The notes under the pieces: model-generated | What the model was told of the DNA's origin: nothing | Database searches by the model: none | The model's input: the letters and a program-made list of their open reading frames with translations, nothing else | Made by a program: the position numbers and the translations under genes | Shown here: positions 16,487 to 25,028 of the stretch, in pieces | How positions within the stretch are numbered: position 1 is the first letter of the stretch | How the letters are laid out: each line of letters opens with the position of its first letter | DNA from: Paraburkholderia tuberum STM678 | Lineage (GTDB): Bacteria; Pseudomonadota; Gammaproteobacteria; Burkholderiales; Burkholderiaceae | Assembly (NCBI RefSeq): GCF_902833905.1 | Contig: NZ_CADFGP010000026.1 | Coordinates: 1 to 64,000, forward strand | Reading direction: 5' to 3' | Length of the DNA: 64,000 bases

Positions 16487-18139
16487 ATGGAAAATTTGGG
16501 TAAGGAAGCTATGAAAACAATCAAGCGAGCGCTCATGAGCGTGCTGGCGACGAGCGGACTGCTTTTCGCCGGTGCCGCCCTGGCAGTGGGCGATGCTCCG
16601 GGCGGCCCTGCCGTCAACGCGATCAATCTCCAGCCGCCTGCAACGAGAATCGCTGAGGAGCTGTTCAGCCTCCACATGTTCATGCTGGGACTGTGCACCG
16701 TGATCTTCATCGGTGTGTTCGGCGTGATGTTCTATTCGATCTTCGCGCACCGCAAATCGAAAGGCCACAACGCAGCCAATTTCCACGAAAGCACCACCGT
16801 CGAAATCATCTGGACAATCGTGCCGTTCGTCATCGTCGTGCTGATGGCGCTGCCCGCCACCAAGGCCGTCGTCGCGATGAAGGACACCTCGAACGCCGAC
16901 CTCACGATCAAGGTCACCGGCTACCAGTGGAAGTGGGGCTACGACTACGTGAAGGGTCCGGGCGAGGGCATCGGCTTCCTGTCCACGCTCGCCACGCCGC
17001 GCGCGCAAACCGATGGCCGCGAGCCGATCTCCACGCTGTATCTGCAGGAAGTCGACAACCCGCTCGTGGTGCCGGTCGACAAGAAAATCCGCATCATCAC
17101 CACCGCGAACGACGTGGTCCACTCCTGGTACGTGCCGGCCTTCGGCGTGAAGCAGGACGCGATTCCCGGCTTCGTGCGCGACACGTGGTTCAAGGCCAAC
17201 CGCACCGGTACGTTCCGCGGCTTCTGTACCGAACTGTGCGGCAAGGAACACGCGTTCATGCCGGTCGTCGTCGAGGTGCTGTCGGCTGACGACTACGCGA
17301 AGTGGGTCGACGAGGAGAAGAAGAAAATGGCCGCCGGCCAGGACGATCCGAACAAGACCTACACGATGGCCGAGCTGATGGAACGCGGCGGCAAGGTCTA
17401 CGCGGCGAACTGCGCGGTCTGCCACCAGCCGACCGGCAAGGGCGCGGGCGCATTCCCGGCGCTCGACGGCAGCAAGATCGCCAACGGTCCGATCGGGCAG
17501 CACGTGAGCCTCGTGTTGAAGGGCAAGAACGCGATGCCTTCGTGGGCGCCGACGCTGGACGACGTCGAAATCGCCGCGGTGATCACGTACGAACGTAACT
17601 CGTGGGGCAACCATACGGGCGACATCCTGCAGCCGAAGCAGGTCGCCGACGCGCGCAACGGCAAGCTGCCGGAAGGCGGCGATCATCTGGCCAACGCCGG
17701 TGCTGCCGCGAGCGGCGCCGTTGCGGCATCGGGCGCGCAAGCAGCGTCGGGCGCAGAAGCGGCGTCCGCACCGGCCGCATCGGGCAACGAGGCTGGCGCG
17801 GCGGCTTCGAACAGCGCAGAGGCCGCGCTGCCGGCGAGCATCTACTTCGAGACCGGCAAGAGCACGCTGCCGGCCGACGCGAAAGCGGCGGTCGACGCGG
17901 CCGCGGCCTACGCGAAGGCGCATCCGGACGCGAAATTCACGCTGTCGGGCTTCACCGACGCAACCGGCTCCGCCGACGTCAACGCGAAGCTCGCGAAGAG
18001 TCGTGCCGAAGCCGTTCGCGACGCGCTGAAAGCAGCCGGCATTGCCGACGATCATATTATTTTGAAGAAGCCGGAAACGATCACCGGCGGCACCGACGCG
18101 AAGGAAGCCCGGCGCGTTCAGATCAGCCCGGCAGCCTGA
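16487..18139 (+). CDS. coxB: Cytochrome c oxidase subunit II with fused cytochrome c and OmpA-like domains
   Basis: A 550-residue fused subunit II. Signal peptide near residues 10-33 (ending AALAVG), then two membrane helices and the cupredoxin domain. The CuA ligands are His-212 (VVHSWYVP) and the motif C247-TEL-C251-GKE-H255-AF-M258. A class I cytochrome c domain follows with CAVCH at 309-313. After an Ala/Ser linker, an OmpA/MotB-like peptidoglycan-binding domain fills residues about 450-550 (SIYFETGKSTLP ... SGFTDATGSADVN ... LAKSRAEAVRDAL). It accepts electrons from cytochrome c and passes them to subunit I. ATG 16487 has GAGGGG before it; ATG 16511 (AAGGA) is an equally good start and would give 542 residues. 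Confidence 0.95.
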   Translation: MENLGKEAMKTIKRALMSVLATSGLLFAGAALAVGDAPGGPAVNAINLQPPATRIAEELFSLHMFMLGLCTVIFIGVFGVMFYSIFAHRKSKGHNAANFHESTTVEIIWTIVPFVIVVLMALPATKAVVAMKDTSNADLTIKVTGYQWKWGYDYVKGPGEGIGFLSTLATPRAQTDGREPISTLYLQEVDNPLVVPVDKKIRIITTANDVVHSWYVPAFGVKQDAIPGFVRDTWFKANRTGTFRGFCTELCGKEHAFMPVVVEVLSADDYAKWVDEEKKKMAAGQDDPNKTYTMAELMERGGKVYAANCAVCHQPTGKGAGAFPALDGSKIANGPIGQHVSLVLKGKNAMPSWAPTLDDVEIAAVITYERNSWGNHTGDILQPKQVADARNGKLPEGGDHLANAGAAASGAVAASGAQAASGAEAASAPAASGNEAGAAASNSAEAALPASIYFETGKSTLPADAKAAVDAAAAYAKAHPDAKFTLSGFTDATGSADVNAKLAKSRAEAVRDALKAAGIADDHIILKKPETITGGTDAKEARRVQISPAA

Positions 18140-18183
18140 CGTGTTCATGGTCAGCACCGCAGAATTCGCTTTAGGAGATTGTC

Positions 18184-19797
18184 ATGTCTAGCATCGGACA
18201 CGATGTAGTCGCGGGCCACGAGCACGTGCACGGCGACCATGCCCACGAAACGCCGCACGGCTGGCGTCGTTGGCTGTTCGCAACCAACCACAAGGACATC
18301 GGTACGCTGTATCTGATCTTCTCGTTCACCATGTTCCTGTCCGGGGGCGTGATGGCGCTGATGATCCGTGCCGAACTGTTCGAGCCGGGTCTGCAGATCA
18401 TGCGTCCCGAGTTCTTCAACCAGTTGACCACCATGCACGGGCTGATCATGGTGTTCGGCGCGATCATGCCGGCGTTCGTCGGCTTCGCGAACTGGATGGT
18501 GCCGCTGCAGATCGGCGCATCGGACATGGCTTTCGCGCGGATGAACAACTTCAGCTTCTGGCTGCTGCCGGTCGCCGCCGTGCTGCTGGTCGGCTCGTTC
18601 TTCGCACCGGGCGGCGCGACCGCCGCGGGCTGGACGCTGTACACGCCGCTCTCCACGCAGATGGGCCCGGGCATGGACTTCGCGATTTTCGCGCTCCACC
18701 TGATGGGTGCGTCGTCGATCATGGGCGGTATCAACATCGTCGTGACGATCCTGAACTTGCGCGCACCCGGCCTCACGCTGATGAAGATGCCGATGTTCGT
18801 CTGGACCTGGCTGATCACCGCGTACCTGCTGATCGCCGTGATGCCAGTTCTGGCGGGCGCGATCACGATGGTGCTGTTCGACCGTCACTTCGGCACGTCG
18901 TTCTTCAATGCGGCAGGCGGCGGCGACCCGGTCATGTACCAGCACATCTTCTGGTTCTTCGGGCACCCCGAGGTGTACATCATGATCTTGCCTGCGTTCG
19001 GGATCGTCTCGCAGGTGATCCCGGCGTTCTCGCGCAAGCCGCTGTTCGGCTATAGCTCGATGGTGTACGCAACGGCATCGATCGCGATCCTGTCGTTCAT
19101 GGTGTGGGCGCACCACATGTTCGCGACCGGCATGCCGGTCACGGGCCAGCTGTTCTTCATGTACGCGACGATGCTGATCGCGGTGCCGACCGGCGTGAAG
19201 GTGTTCAACTGGGTCGCGACGATGTGGCGCGGTTCGCTGTCGTTCGAAACGCCGATGCTGTTCGCGGTCGGCTTCCTGATCGTGTTCACGTTCGGTGGCC
19301 TGTCGGGTCTGATGCTCGCCATGGCGCCGCTCGACATCCAGTATCACGGCACTTATTTCGTGGTCGCGCACTTCCACTACGTGCTGGTGGCGGGGTCGCT
19401 GTTCGCGCTGTTCGCCGGCTGGTACTACTGGTCGCCGAAGTGGACCGGCTGGATGTACAACGAAACGCGCGGCAAGATCCACTTCTGGGCGTCGATGTTC
19501 TTCTTCAACCTCGCGTTCCTGCCGATGCACTTCGTCGGTCTCGCGGGCATGCCGCGTCGTTACGCCGATTACCCGGCGCAGTTCACCGACTGGAACCAGG
19601 TGATCTCGATCGGTGCGTTCGGTTTTGGTCTGTCACAGGTGTACTTCCTGTTCGCGGTGGCGCTGCCGGCCTACCGTGGCGGTGGCGAGCTCGTAGAAGC
19701 GGGCGACAAGCCGTGGGACGGCGCAACGGGCCTCGAGTGGACCGTACCGAGCCCGGCTCCGTTCCACACGTTCGAGCATCCGCCGACCGTCGAGTAA
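18184..19797 (+). CDS. ctaD: Cytochrome c oxidase subunit I (aa3 type)
   Basis: A 537-residue, 12-helix heme-copper oxidase catalytic subunit. It begins after AGGAGA with MSSIGHDVVAGHEHVHG. Key elements are the low-spin heme ligand region TTMHGLIMVFGAIMPAF, the CuB/active-site segment FFGHPEVYIMILPAFGIVSQ with the HPEVY His-Tyr pair, VWAHHMFATGM, and the heme a3 ligand region YFVVAHFHYVLVAG. It reduces O2 to water and pumps protons. It is 44 bases after coxB. Confidence 0.98.
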   Translation: MSSIGHDVVAGHEHVHGDHAHETPHGWRRWLFATNHKDIGTLYLIFSFTMFLSGGVMALMIRAELFEPGLQIMRPEFFNQLTTMHGLIMVFGAIMPAFVGFANWMVPLQIGASDMAFARMNNFSFWLLPVAAVLLVGSFFAPGGATAAGWTLYTPLSTQMGPGMDFAIFALHLMGASSIMGGINIVVTILNLRAPGLTLMKMPMFVWTWLITAYLLIAVMPVLAGAITMVLFDRHFGTSFFNAAGGGDPVMYQHIFWFFGHPEVYIMILPAFGIVSQVIPAFSRKPLFGYSSMVYATASIAILSFMVWAHHMFATGMPVTGQLFFMYATMLIAVPTGVKVFNWVATMWRGSLSFETPMLFAVGFLIVFTFGGLSGLMLAMAPLDIQYHGTYFVVAHFHYVLVAGSLFALFAGWYYWSPKWTGWMYNETRGKIHFWASMFFFNLAFLPMHFVGLAGMPRRYADYPAQFTDWNQVISIGAFGFGLSQVYFLFAVALPAYRGGGELVEAGDKPWDGATGLEWTVPSPAPFHTFEHPPTVE

Positions 19798-19906
19798 GCC
19801 TATCCCGGCGAGGTGCCGGGTTCCGGCGGCGCGACATGCCGCCACCGGACTCGGGCGCTTCGCGCGGCGGCCTCGCCAGTCAAGAACCGTACTCAGAAAG
19901 TCGAGC

Positions 19907-20041
19907 ATGACGCGCAATCCACAGGAAAGACGTACGCCGGAGCAGATTCGCGCGAGCAACAGGCGGATAGGGTTGGTGATGTTCGCGATCGCCGCGGTGT
20001 TTTTCGCGAGCGCGATTCTGAAGCAGTGCTGGTTCAGCTAA
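19907..20041 (+). CDS. Cytochrome oxidase small assembly protein (44 aa)
   Basis: A short open frame of 44 residues between subunit I and ctaG. It starts MTRNPQERRTPEQIRASNRR, then has one membrane helix (IGLVMFAIAAVFFASAIL) and ends KQCWFS. The basic, cytosolic N-terminus with a single helix is the pattern of the small protein commonly annotated before ctaG in betaproteobacteria as an oxidase small assembly protein. Position, direction, spacing (42 bases to ctaG) and composition support it. Function is inferred from context only. Confidence 0.75.
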   Translation: MTRNPQERRTPEQIRASNRRIGLVMFAIAAVFFASAILKQCWFS

Positions 20042-20083
20042 CGCCGCCTTCGCAGTCCGTAGGCAGGTTTGTTGAGGATTCAG

Positions 20084-20722
20084 ATGTCGACGCAACCGCC
20101 GGCTGAGGCCGACCGCTCTTTCAACCGTTCGATGCTGATCAAGCTGTTCGTCGTCGCGTTGATGATGTTCGGTTTCGGTTTCGCGCTGGTGCCGATGTAT
20201 CGCGCGATCTGCCAGATCACCGGCGTGAACAACCTCGTGCAGCGCGACGTTTCAGCGCGCGAGGCGAAGAATACGCAGGTCGACATGAGCCGCACGATTT
20301 CGATCGAATTCGATGCGAACGCGCGGGGCCTGTTGGGTTTCAAGCCGGAGCAGCGCAGTCTCGACGTGCATCCGGGCGAAGTAACGACGGTCATGTACGA
20401 CGTCAGCAACGAGCAGTCGCGCACGATCCGTGCGCAGGCCATTCCGAGCTACGCGCCGAAGCAGGCGACCGAGTACTTCAGGAAGATCGAGTGTTTCTGC
20501 TTCACGCAGCAGACGTTGAACGCGAACGAGACGAAGCGGATGCCGGTGGTGTTCGTCGTCGACCCGAAGTTGCCGAAGGACGTGAAGACGATCACGCTGT
20601 CGTACACGTTTTTCGAGTTGAACACGCTGGCGGCGGCTAGCGCGGATGATGCGGCGCCGAAGGCGAATGCAGTGAACGATGCAGTGACCAGCGCGGCAGC
20701 CATTCCCGCGAAGCCGGCCTGA
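20084..20722 (+). CDS. ctaG: Cytochrome c oxidase assembly protein CtaG/Cox11
   Basis: A 212-residue copper chaperone that loads CuB of subunit I. One N-terminal membrane helix (LIKLFVVALMMFGFGFALVPMY) and a periplasmic immunoglobulin-like domain with the copper motif IECFCFTQQTL (CFCF). The ATG at 20084 follows TGAGGA and opens MSTQPPAEADRSFNRSML; a TTG 15 bases upstream is less likely. The C-terminus has a short Ala-rich tail. Confidence 0.95.
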   Translation: MSTQPPAEADRSFNRSMLIKLFVVALMMFGFGFALVPMYRAICQITGVNNLVQRDVSAREAKNTQVDMSRTISIEFDANARGLLGFKPEQRSLDVHPGEVTTVMYDVSNEQSRTIRAQAIPSYAPKQATEYFRKIECFCFTQQTLNANETKRMPVVFVVDPKLPKDVKTITLSYTFFELNTLAAASADDAAPKANAVNDAVTSAAAIPAKPA

Positions 20723-20772
20723 AGCAGATTTGACGGCGCGAGCCGCGGACGAACGAAGGAAGACCAAGCGAC

Positions 20773-20982
20773 ATGAACGATAACGGCGGCAGTCCGCGCA
20801 AGAGCAGTTTCGGTCAATCGTTGCGCGCGGTGTTCTGGTCGTTTTTCGGCGTGCGCAAGCGCCGCGATCTCGAGGCGGACGCGACGCAACTGAACCCGCT
20901 GCATGTGATCGTGGCGGCGCTGATCGGCGCGGCGGTTCTGATCGGGGTGCTGATTCTGGTCGTGCGCCTCGTGGTCGGTTGA
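20773..20982 (+). CDS. DUF2970 domain small membrane protein
   Basis: A 69-residue protein with a cytosolic N-terminus (FGQSLRAVFWSFFGVRKRRDLEADATQLNP) and one C-terminal helix (VIVAALIGAAVLIGVLILVVRLVVG). It matches DUF2970, a family found between ctaG and subunit III in betaproteobacterial oxidase clusters. No biochemical role is known to me; its position suggests assembly or stability of the oxidase. Confidence 0.85.
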   Translation: MNDNGGSPRKSSFGQSLRAVFWSFFGVRKRRDLEADATQLNPLHVIVAALIGAAVLIGVLILVVRLVVG

Positions 20983-21109
20983 GACAGTAGCAGGGCGCAG
21001 CACAGCAGAGAAGAGCCCACGAATTAGAGAGAAGCGGTGCGGTATCGACGCGCCGCCGAAGATACAGCCGGAGATTCCGGAACAACTGGACTGAAGTGGA
21101 GAATCAAGA

Positions 21110-21967
21110 ATGAGCGGTCAAAACGAGAGCCCGTACTATTTCGTACCGCATCCGTCGCGGCATCCGATCAGCGCCGCTACGGGGTTGCTGGTCATGCTCG
21201 GATCGCTTGCGGCCTGGATCAACGACCATACCTGGGCGCCGCTTGGCGTGCTCATCGGTCTGCTGTGGCTGCTCTTTACGCTGTGGCATTGGTTCGGCGA
21301 CGCGATCGCCGAGTCGGAAGGCGGCATGTACGGCAAGAACGTCGACCGGTCGTACCGCTGGAGCATGAGCTGGTTCATATTCTCCGAAGTGATGTTCTTC
21401 GGCGCATTCTTCGGCGCGCTGTTCTATGCCCGCGAAATCGCGCTGCATCAACTCGGCAGCCTCGACTACAAACTGATCTGGCCGGATTTCACGGCGGTGT
21501 GGCCGAACAACGGCCCGGCCGAACTCGTGGGCACCTACAAGTCGATGCAGCCGTGGCCGGTGCCGACCATCAACACGGCGCTGCTGCTGTCGTCGGGTGC
21601 GACGCTGACGGTGTCGCACCACGCGCTGCGCGACAACCATCGCAAGAAGGCGATTGCGTGGCTCGCGGCGACAATCGTGCTGGGCATGAGCTTCCTGTTC
21701 CTGCAGGGCTTCGAATACTTCCACGCGTACAACGAGCTGAACCTGACGCTGGCTTCGGGCATCTACGGTTCGACGTTCTTCCTGCTGACCGGCTTCCACG
21801 GCTTTCACGTGTTCCTCGGCGGCACGATGCTCTCCGTTGTGCTGGTGCGCCTGATTCGCGGCCACTTCACGCCGGAACATCACTTCGCGTTCGAAGGCGC
21901 GGCCTGGTACTGGCACTTCGTCGACGTTGTGTGGCTCGGTCTGTACGTCGTCGTGTACTGGCTGTAA
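21110..21967 (+). CDS. ctaE: Cytochrome c oxidase subunit III
   Basis: A 285-residue, seven-helix subunit III. Recognised by the start MSGQNESPYYFVPHPSRHP, SWFIFSEVMFFGAFFGALFYARE (with the conserved Glu), LTGFHGFHVFLGGTMLSVVLVRLIRGHFTPEHHFAFEGAAWYWHFVDVVWLGLYVVVYWL. It stabilises the proton-pumping function of subunit I. It is the last gene of the rightward structural cluster before a terminator. Confidence 0.97.
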   Translation: MSGQNESPYYFVPHPSRHPISAATGLLVMLGSLAAWINDHTWAPLGVLIGLLWLLFTLWHWFGDAIAESEGGMYGKNVDRSYRWSMSWFIFSEVMFFGAFFGALFYAREIALHQLGSLDYKLIWPDFTAVWPNNGPAELVGTYKSMQPWPVPTINTALLLSSGATLTVSHHALRDNHRKKAIAWLAATIVLGMSFLFLQGFEYFHAYNELNLTLASGIYGSTFFLLTGFHGFHVFLGGTMLSVVLVRLIRGHFTPEHHFAFEGAAWYWHFVDVVWLGLYVVVYWL

Positions 21968-22036
21968 TGCGGCCAGATCCGTGCGCGCAACGCCGTTCAG
22001 GCGGCGCGCACGAGCAGTATGCAAGGCTGAATGCAG

Positions 22037-22067
22037 CGCCGCCCTCGACCTCTCAGGGCGGCGTTTT
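22037..22067 (+). terminator. Rho-independent terminator after coxC
   Basis: A 9-bp stem CGCCGCCCT/AGGGCGGCG (22037-22045 and 22055-22063) followed by TTTTGTTT, about 70 bases past the subunit III stop. Confidence 0.8.
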
Positions 22068-22127
22068 GTTTGGCGGCGAGGAAAATTTGCCGCTGAGGGG
22101 GATGCGGCGGCGAGCTATCCGCGAGCG

Positions 22128-22337
22128 TCAGCGCCCGTACGGAATCCCGGTCGACTGAATCCAGCCCATCCAGTGTGCGAACAGGATGAACAGGAACAGC
22201 GAGATCGACAGGCCCACCCGCGTGGCGAGTGACCAGACCATCCGCTTGGTCTTGCCCTTGTCGTGCATCATGAAATACAGCGCCGACGCCATGCTGGCGA
22301 TGATGAGAGCAAAGGCGATGGGAACGATAATGTGCAT
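22128..22337 (-). CDS. Twin transmembrane protein, DUF2909 family
   Basis: A 69-residue protein with two helices: IIVPIAFALIIASMASALYFMM at the N-terminus and SLATRVGLSISLFLFILFAHWMGW near the C-terminus, joined by a short basic loop MHDKGKTKRMVW. It fits the DUF2909/twin-transmembrane family that sits in betaproteobacterial cox clusters, typically on the strand opposite to the oxidase genes. The ATG at 22337 opens the first helix; longer upstream starts encode unrelated sequence. Function unknown. Confidence 0.82.
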   Translation of the reverse strand: MHIIVPIAFALIIASMASALYFMMHDKGKTKRMVWSLATRVGLSISLFLFILFAHWMGWIQSTGIPYGR

Positions 22338-22448
22338 GGAACCAACTGAAACCGGAAAGCGCAGTGGCAAGACATTCATTATCGCACCGCGAGCAGGCGT
22401 CTGCCGCAGGTTCCCGGCGGCCCTGAGCGCGATGCCGGAGCGCCCGCA

Positions 22449-23165
22449 ATGAAGTTTCGCCTGATTCCCGCGCTGCTGATCCTGCTGGTCGTCGTCGTGA
22501 CGATGCGGCTCGGTTTCTGGCAGCGCGATCGCGCGCATCAGAAGGAAGCGCTCGAGGCGCGCATCACGCAGTTCGAGAACGCGCCCGCGTTGCCGGTCAG
22601 CGCGGCGCCGCTCGCGCTGAAGGACGTCGAGTTTCATCGCGTGAAAGCGCGCGGCAGTTTCGTCACGGACAAGGTCGTGTACCTCGATAATCGTCCGTAT
22701 AACGATCAGCCGGGCTTTTACGTCGTGATGCCATTTAAACTCGCCGACGGCGGTTACGTGCTCGTCAATCGCGGCTGGCTGCCGCGCAACCTGAGCAATC
22801 GCGAGACCATCGCGCCGTACACGACGCCGCCGGGCGAGGTCGAGATCGAAGGGATTGCGCGTGCCGACGCGTCGCGCGCGTTCGAGCTCGGCGAGGGTGG
22901 ATCGGCCGCGCATCGCCTGATCCGGCAGAATCTCGATGTCGGCTCGTACGCCGCGGAGACCGGGCTGCCGCTGCAACCGTTCGTGATCCAGCAGACCGGC
23001 GATGCCGGCGACGGCCTGGTGCGCGACTGGCCCGCACCGACCACCGGCGTCGAGCGCAACTACGGCTACATGCTGCAGTGGTGGGGCATGGCCGCCGCCG
23101 CGCTCGCCTTCGGTCTGTATGCGGCGCGCCGCGCGGGCAAAAAAAAGCACGCGCCCGGCGCGTGA
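22449..23165 (+). CDS. SURF1 family cytochrome oxidase biogenesis protein
   Basis: A 238-residue SURF1/Shy1-type protein with helices at both ends (LIPALLILLVVVVTMRLGFWQRDRA and GYMLQWWGMAAAALAFGLYAARR). It has the periplasmic landmarks FWQRDRAHQKEAL, VYLDNRPYNDQPGFYVVMPF and VLVNRGWLPRN. SURF1 proteins help insert heme a into subunit I. It is divergent from the DUF2909 gene and begins the second, assembly-factor part of the locus. Confidence 0.94.
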   Translation: MKFRLIPALLILLVVVVTMRLGFWQRDRAHQKEALEARITQFENAPALPVSAAPLALKDVEFHRVKARGSFVTDKVVYLDNRPYNDQPGFYVVMPFKLADGGYVLVNRGWLPRNLSNRETIAPYTTPPGEVEIEGIARADASRAFELGEGGSAAHRLIRQNLDVGSYAAETGLPLQPFVIQQTGDAGDGLVRDWPAPTTGVERNYGYMLQWWGMAAAALAFGLYAARRAGKKKHAPGA

Positions 23166-23216
23166 GGAACGCAAGGCACGGCTCGCCGCCGTCCAAACAT
23201 TGAAAGAGGTTCTGTA

Positions 23217-23891
23217 GTGTCGACTCAAACTCCCCGTTCGCCGGAAGCTGGCAAATCCAGCGGCAAACCCGCCGCGGCCAAAGCGATGCCCGGCCAACCG
23301 AACGGCCCGGGCTCGTGGCGGCGCGGCCGCTGGGTGCTGCTGCTGCTCGCGGTGATCTGCGCGGCGCCGATCGCGATCTCGTACTTCATGTACTTCGTCG
23401 TGAAGCCGACCGGCGGCAGCACGAACTACGGCGCGCTGATCGAGCCGCAACGGCCGATCCCGGACTCGCTCATGGTCACCGGCGCGGACGGCAAGCCGCT
23501 GAAGCTCACCTCGCTGCATGGCCGCTGGCTCATGATCTCGGTGGACAACAGCGCGTGCGACCAAGCCTGCGTGACGAAGCTCTACTTCATGCGACAAATC
23601 CGCGCAGCTCAGGGGCCGGAACGCGAGCGCGTCATGGAAGTGTGGCTGCGCACCGATGCAGACAAGGTCGCGGACGTGATACAAACCGCCTACCCCAACA
23701 CCGACATGCTGATCGCCGATCCGGCGCAGGTCGCCGCGTGGCTGCCCGCCGACACCGGCACGCGGATCACCGACCACATCTACCTGGTCGATCCGAACGG
23801 CAATCTGATGATGCGGTTTCCGAAAGACGCGAACCCGAGCAAGATCAAAGGCGACCTGACCAAGCTGCTCAAATGGTCGACCATCGGCTGA
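23217..23891 (+). CDS. Membrane-anchored SCO/thioredoxin-like protein of the cox locus
   Basis: A 224-residue protein: a Pro/Ala-rich N-terminus, one helix (WVLLLLAVICAAPIAISYFMYFVV, about residues 39-62) and a periplasmic domain resembling the SCO/thioredoxin fold (LKLTSLHGRWLMISVDNSACDQACVTKLYFMRQIR). The CDQAC pair takes the place of the SCO CxxxC copper motif. Start is GTG at 23217 after AAAGAGG. It lies between SURF1 and ctaA in many Burkholderiaceae and is sometimes loosely annotated as oxidase-related. A redox or copper role is inferred. Confidence 0.78.
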   Translation: MSTQTPRSPEAGKSSGKPAAAKAMPGQPNGPGSWRRGRWVLLLLAVICAAPIAISYFMYFVVKPTGGSTNYGALIEPQRPIPDSLMVTGADGKPLKLTSLHGRWLMISVDNSACDQACVTKLYFMRQIRAAQGPERERVMEVWLRTDADKVADVIQTAYPNTDMLIADPAQVAAWLPADTGTRITDHIYLVDPNGNLMMRFPKDANPSKIKGDLTKLLKWSTIG

Positions 23892-23913
23892 CGCCCCAAC
23901 CTGGGTAAATGAG

Positions 23914-25023
23914 ATGTTCGTATTGCAACTGGGCCTGATCGGCTTGTGTATCGCGTTGCTGCCGCTGTCCTACGTGTGGGTCAAGGCCGACGACAACAAA
24001 TTCCGCAAGCTGGTCTGGCTCACCACCTTCCTGACGCTCGATCTCGTGATGTTCGGCGGCTTCACGCGCCTCACCGATTCGGGCCTCGGCTGCCCGGATT
24101 GGCCCGGCTGCTACGGCACGTCGTCGCCGTTCATCGCGCACGCGGCGATCTCCGCGGCCTATCAGGCGATGCCGAGCGGCCCCGTCAGCATGACGAAGGC
24201 GTGGATCGAAATGATCCATCGCTACTTCGCGATGGCGATCGGCGTGCTGATCATCGCGCAGACGATCATTGCCTGGACGGCGCGTATCAAGCGTCGTCCG
24301 CTGCATGTGTCGCCGTGGTGGCCGACTTCGCTGCTGCTGCTGATCGTCGTGCAGGGCGTGTTCGGCGCGTGGACCGTGACCATGAGGCTGCAGCCGATCA
24401 TCGTGACCACGCATCTGCTGCTCGGCCTGGCGCTGCTCGGCACGCTCGGCTGGCTCGCGGCGCGCTTGACGCCGCTGCCGGCGTACGAGCCCGAGGCCGC
24501 GCGCTGGCGCGTGGCCGCGCTCGCGGGTCTCGCGCTGCTGGTACTGCAAATCGCGCTCGGTGGCTGGGTCAGCACGAACTACGCGGTGCTCGCGTGCACC
24601 GACTTCCCGACCTGCAACGGCCAATGGATTCCGCCGATGGACTTCGCGCACGGCTTCCACCTCTGGCGCGCGCTCGGCATGACCGGCGACGGCGACATGA
24701 TTACGCAGGATGCGCTGGTCGCGATTCACTGGACGCATCGCACGTTCGCGTTCGCTGTGATCGCCTATCTGGTGTGGTTCGCGTTGAAGATGCGCCGCTT
24801 CGAGTCACTGCGGCGACCCGCCAACGGCGTGCTGCTGGTGGTGCTGATCCAGTTCGTCACCGGCTTGTCGAATATCGTGCTGCAATGGCCGTTACCGATT
24901 GCGGTCGCCCATAACGGCGGGGCCGCGATCCTGCTGCTGCTGCTCGTTATGTTAAACTTTCGGATCGCTTATAGCCGTCCCGGCCGCGCCGCGCTCCCTG
25001 CGCGCGAAGCCGCGCCAGCGTGA
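23914..25023 (+). CDS. ctaA: Heme A synthase (CtaA/Cox15)
   Basis: A 369-residue, eight-helix enzyme converting heme O to heme A. Conserved segments include the first-half GGFTRLTDSGLGCPDWPGCYG, EMIHRYFAMAIGVLII with the heme-ligand histidine, the second-half LGGWVSTNYAVLACTDFPTCNGQW with its cysteine pair, and IHWTHRTFAFAVI with the second histidine. It is 22 bases after the SCO-like gene and overlaps or abuts ctaB. Confidence 0.96.
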   Translation: MFVLQLGLIGLCIALLPLSYVWVKADDNKFRKLVWLTTFLTLDLVMFGGFTRLTDSGLGCPDWPGCYGTSSPFIAHAAISAAYQAMPSGPVSMTKAWIEMIHRYFAMAIGVLIIAQTIIAWTARIKRRPLHVSPWWPTSLLLLIVVQGVFGAWTVTMRLQPIIVTTHLLLGLALLGTLGWLAARLTPLPAYEPEAARWRVAALAGLALLVLQIALGGWVSTNYAVLACTDFPTCNGQWIPPMDFAHGFHLWRALGMTGDGDMITQDALVAIHWTHRTFAFAVIAYLVWFALKMRRFESLRRPANGVLLVVLIQFVTGLSNIVLQWPLPIAVAHNGGAAILLLLLVMLNFRIAYSRPGRAALPAREAAPA

Positions 25024-25028
25024 CTCAC

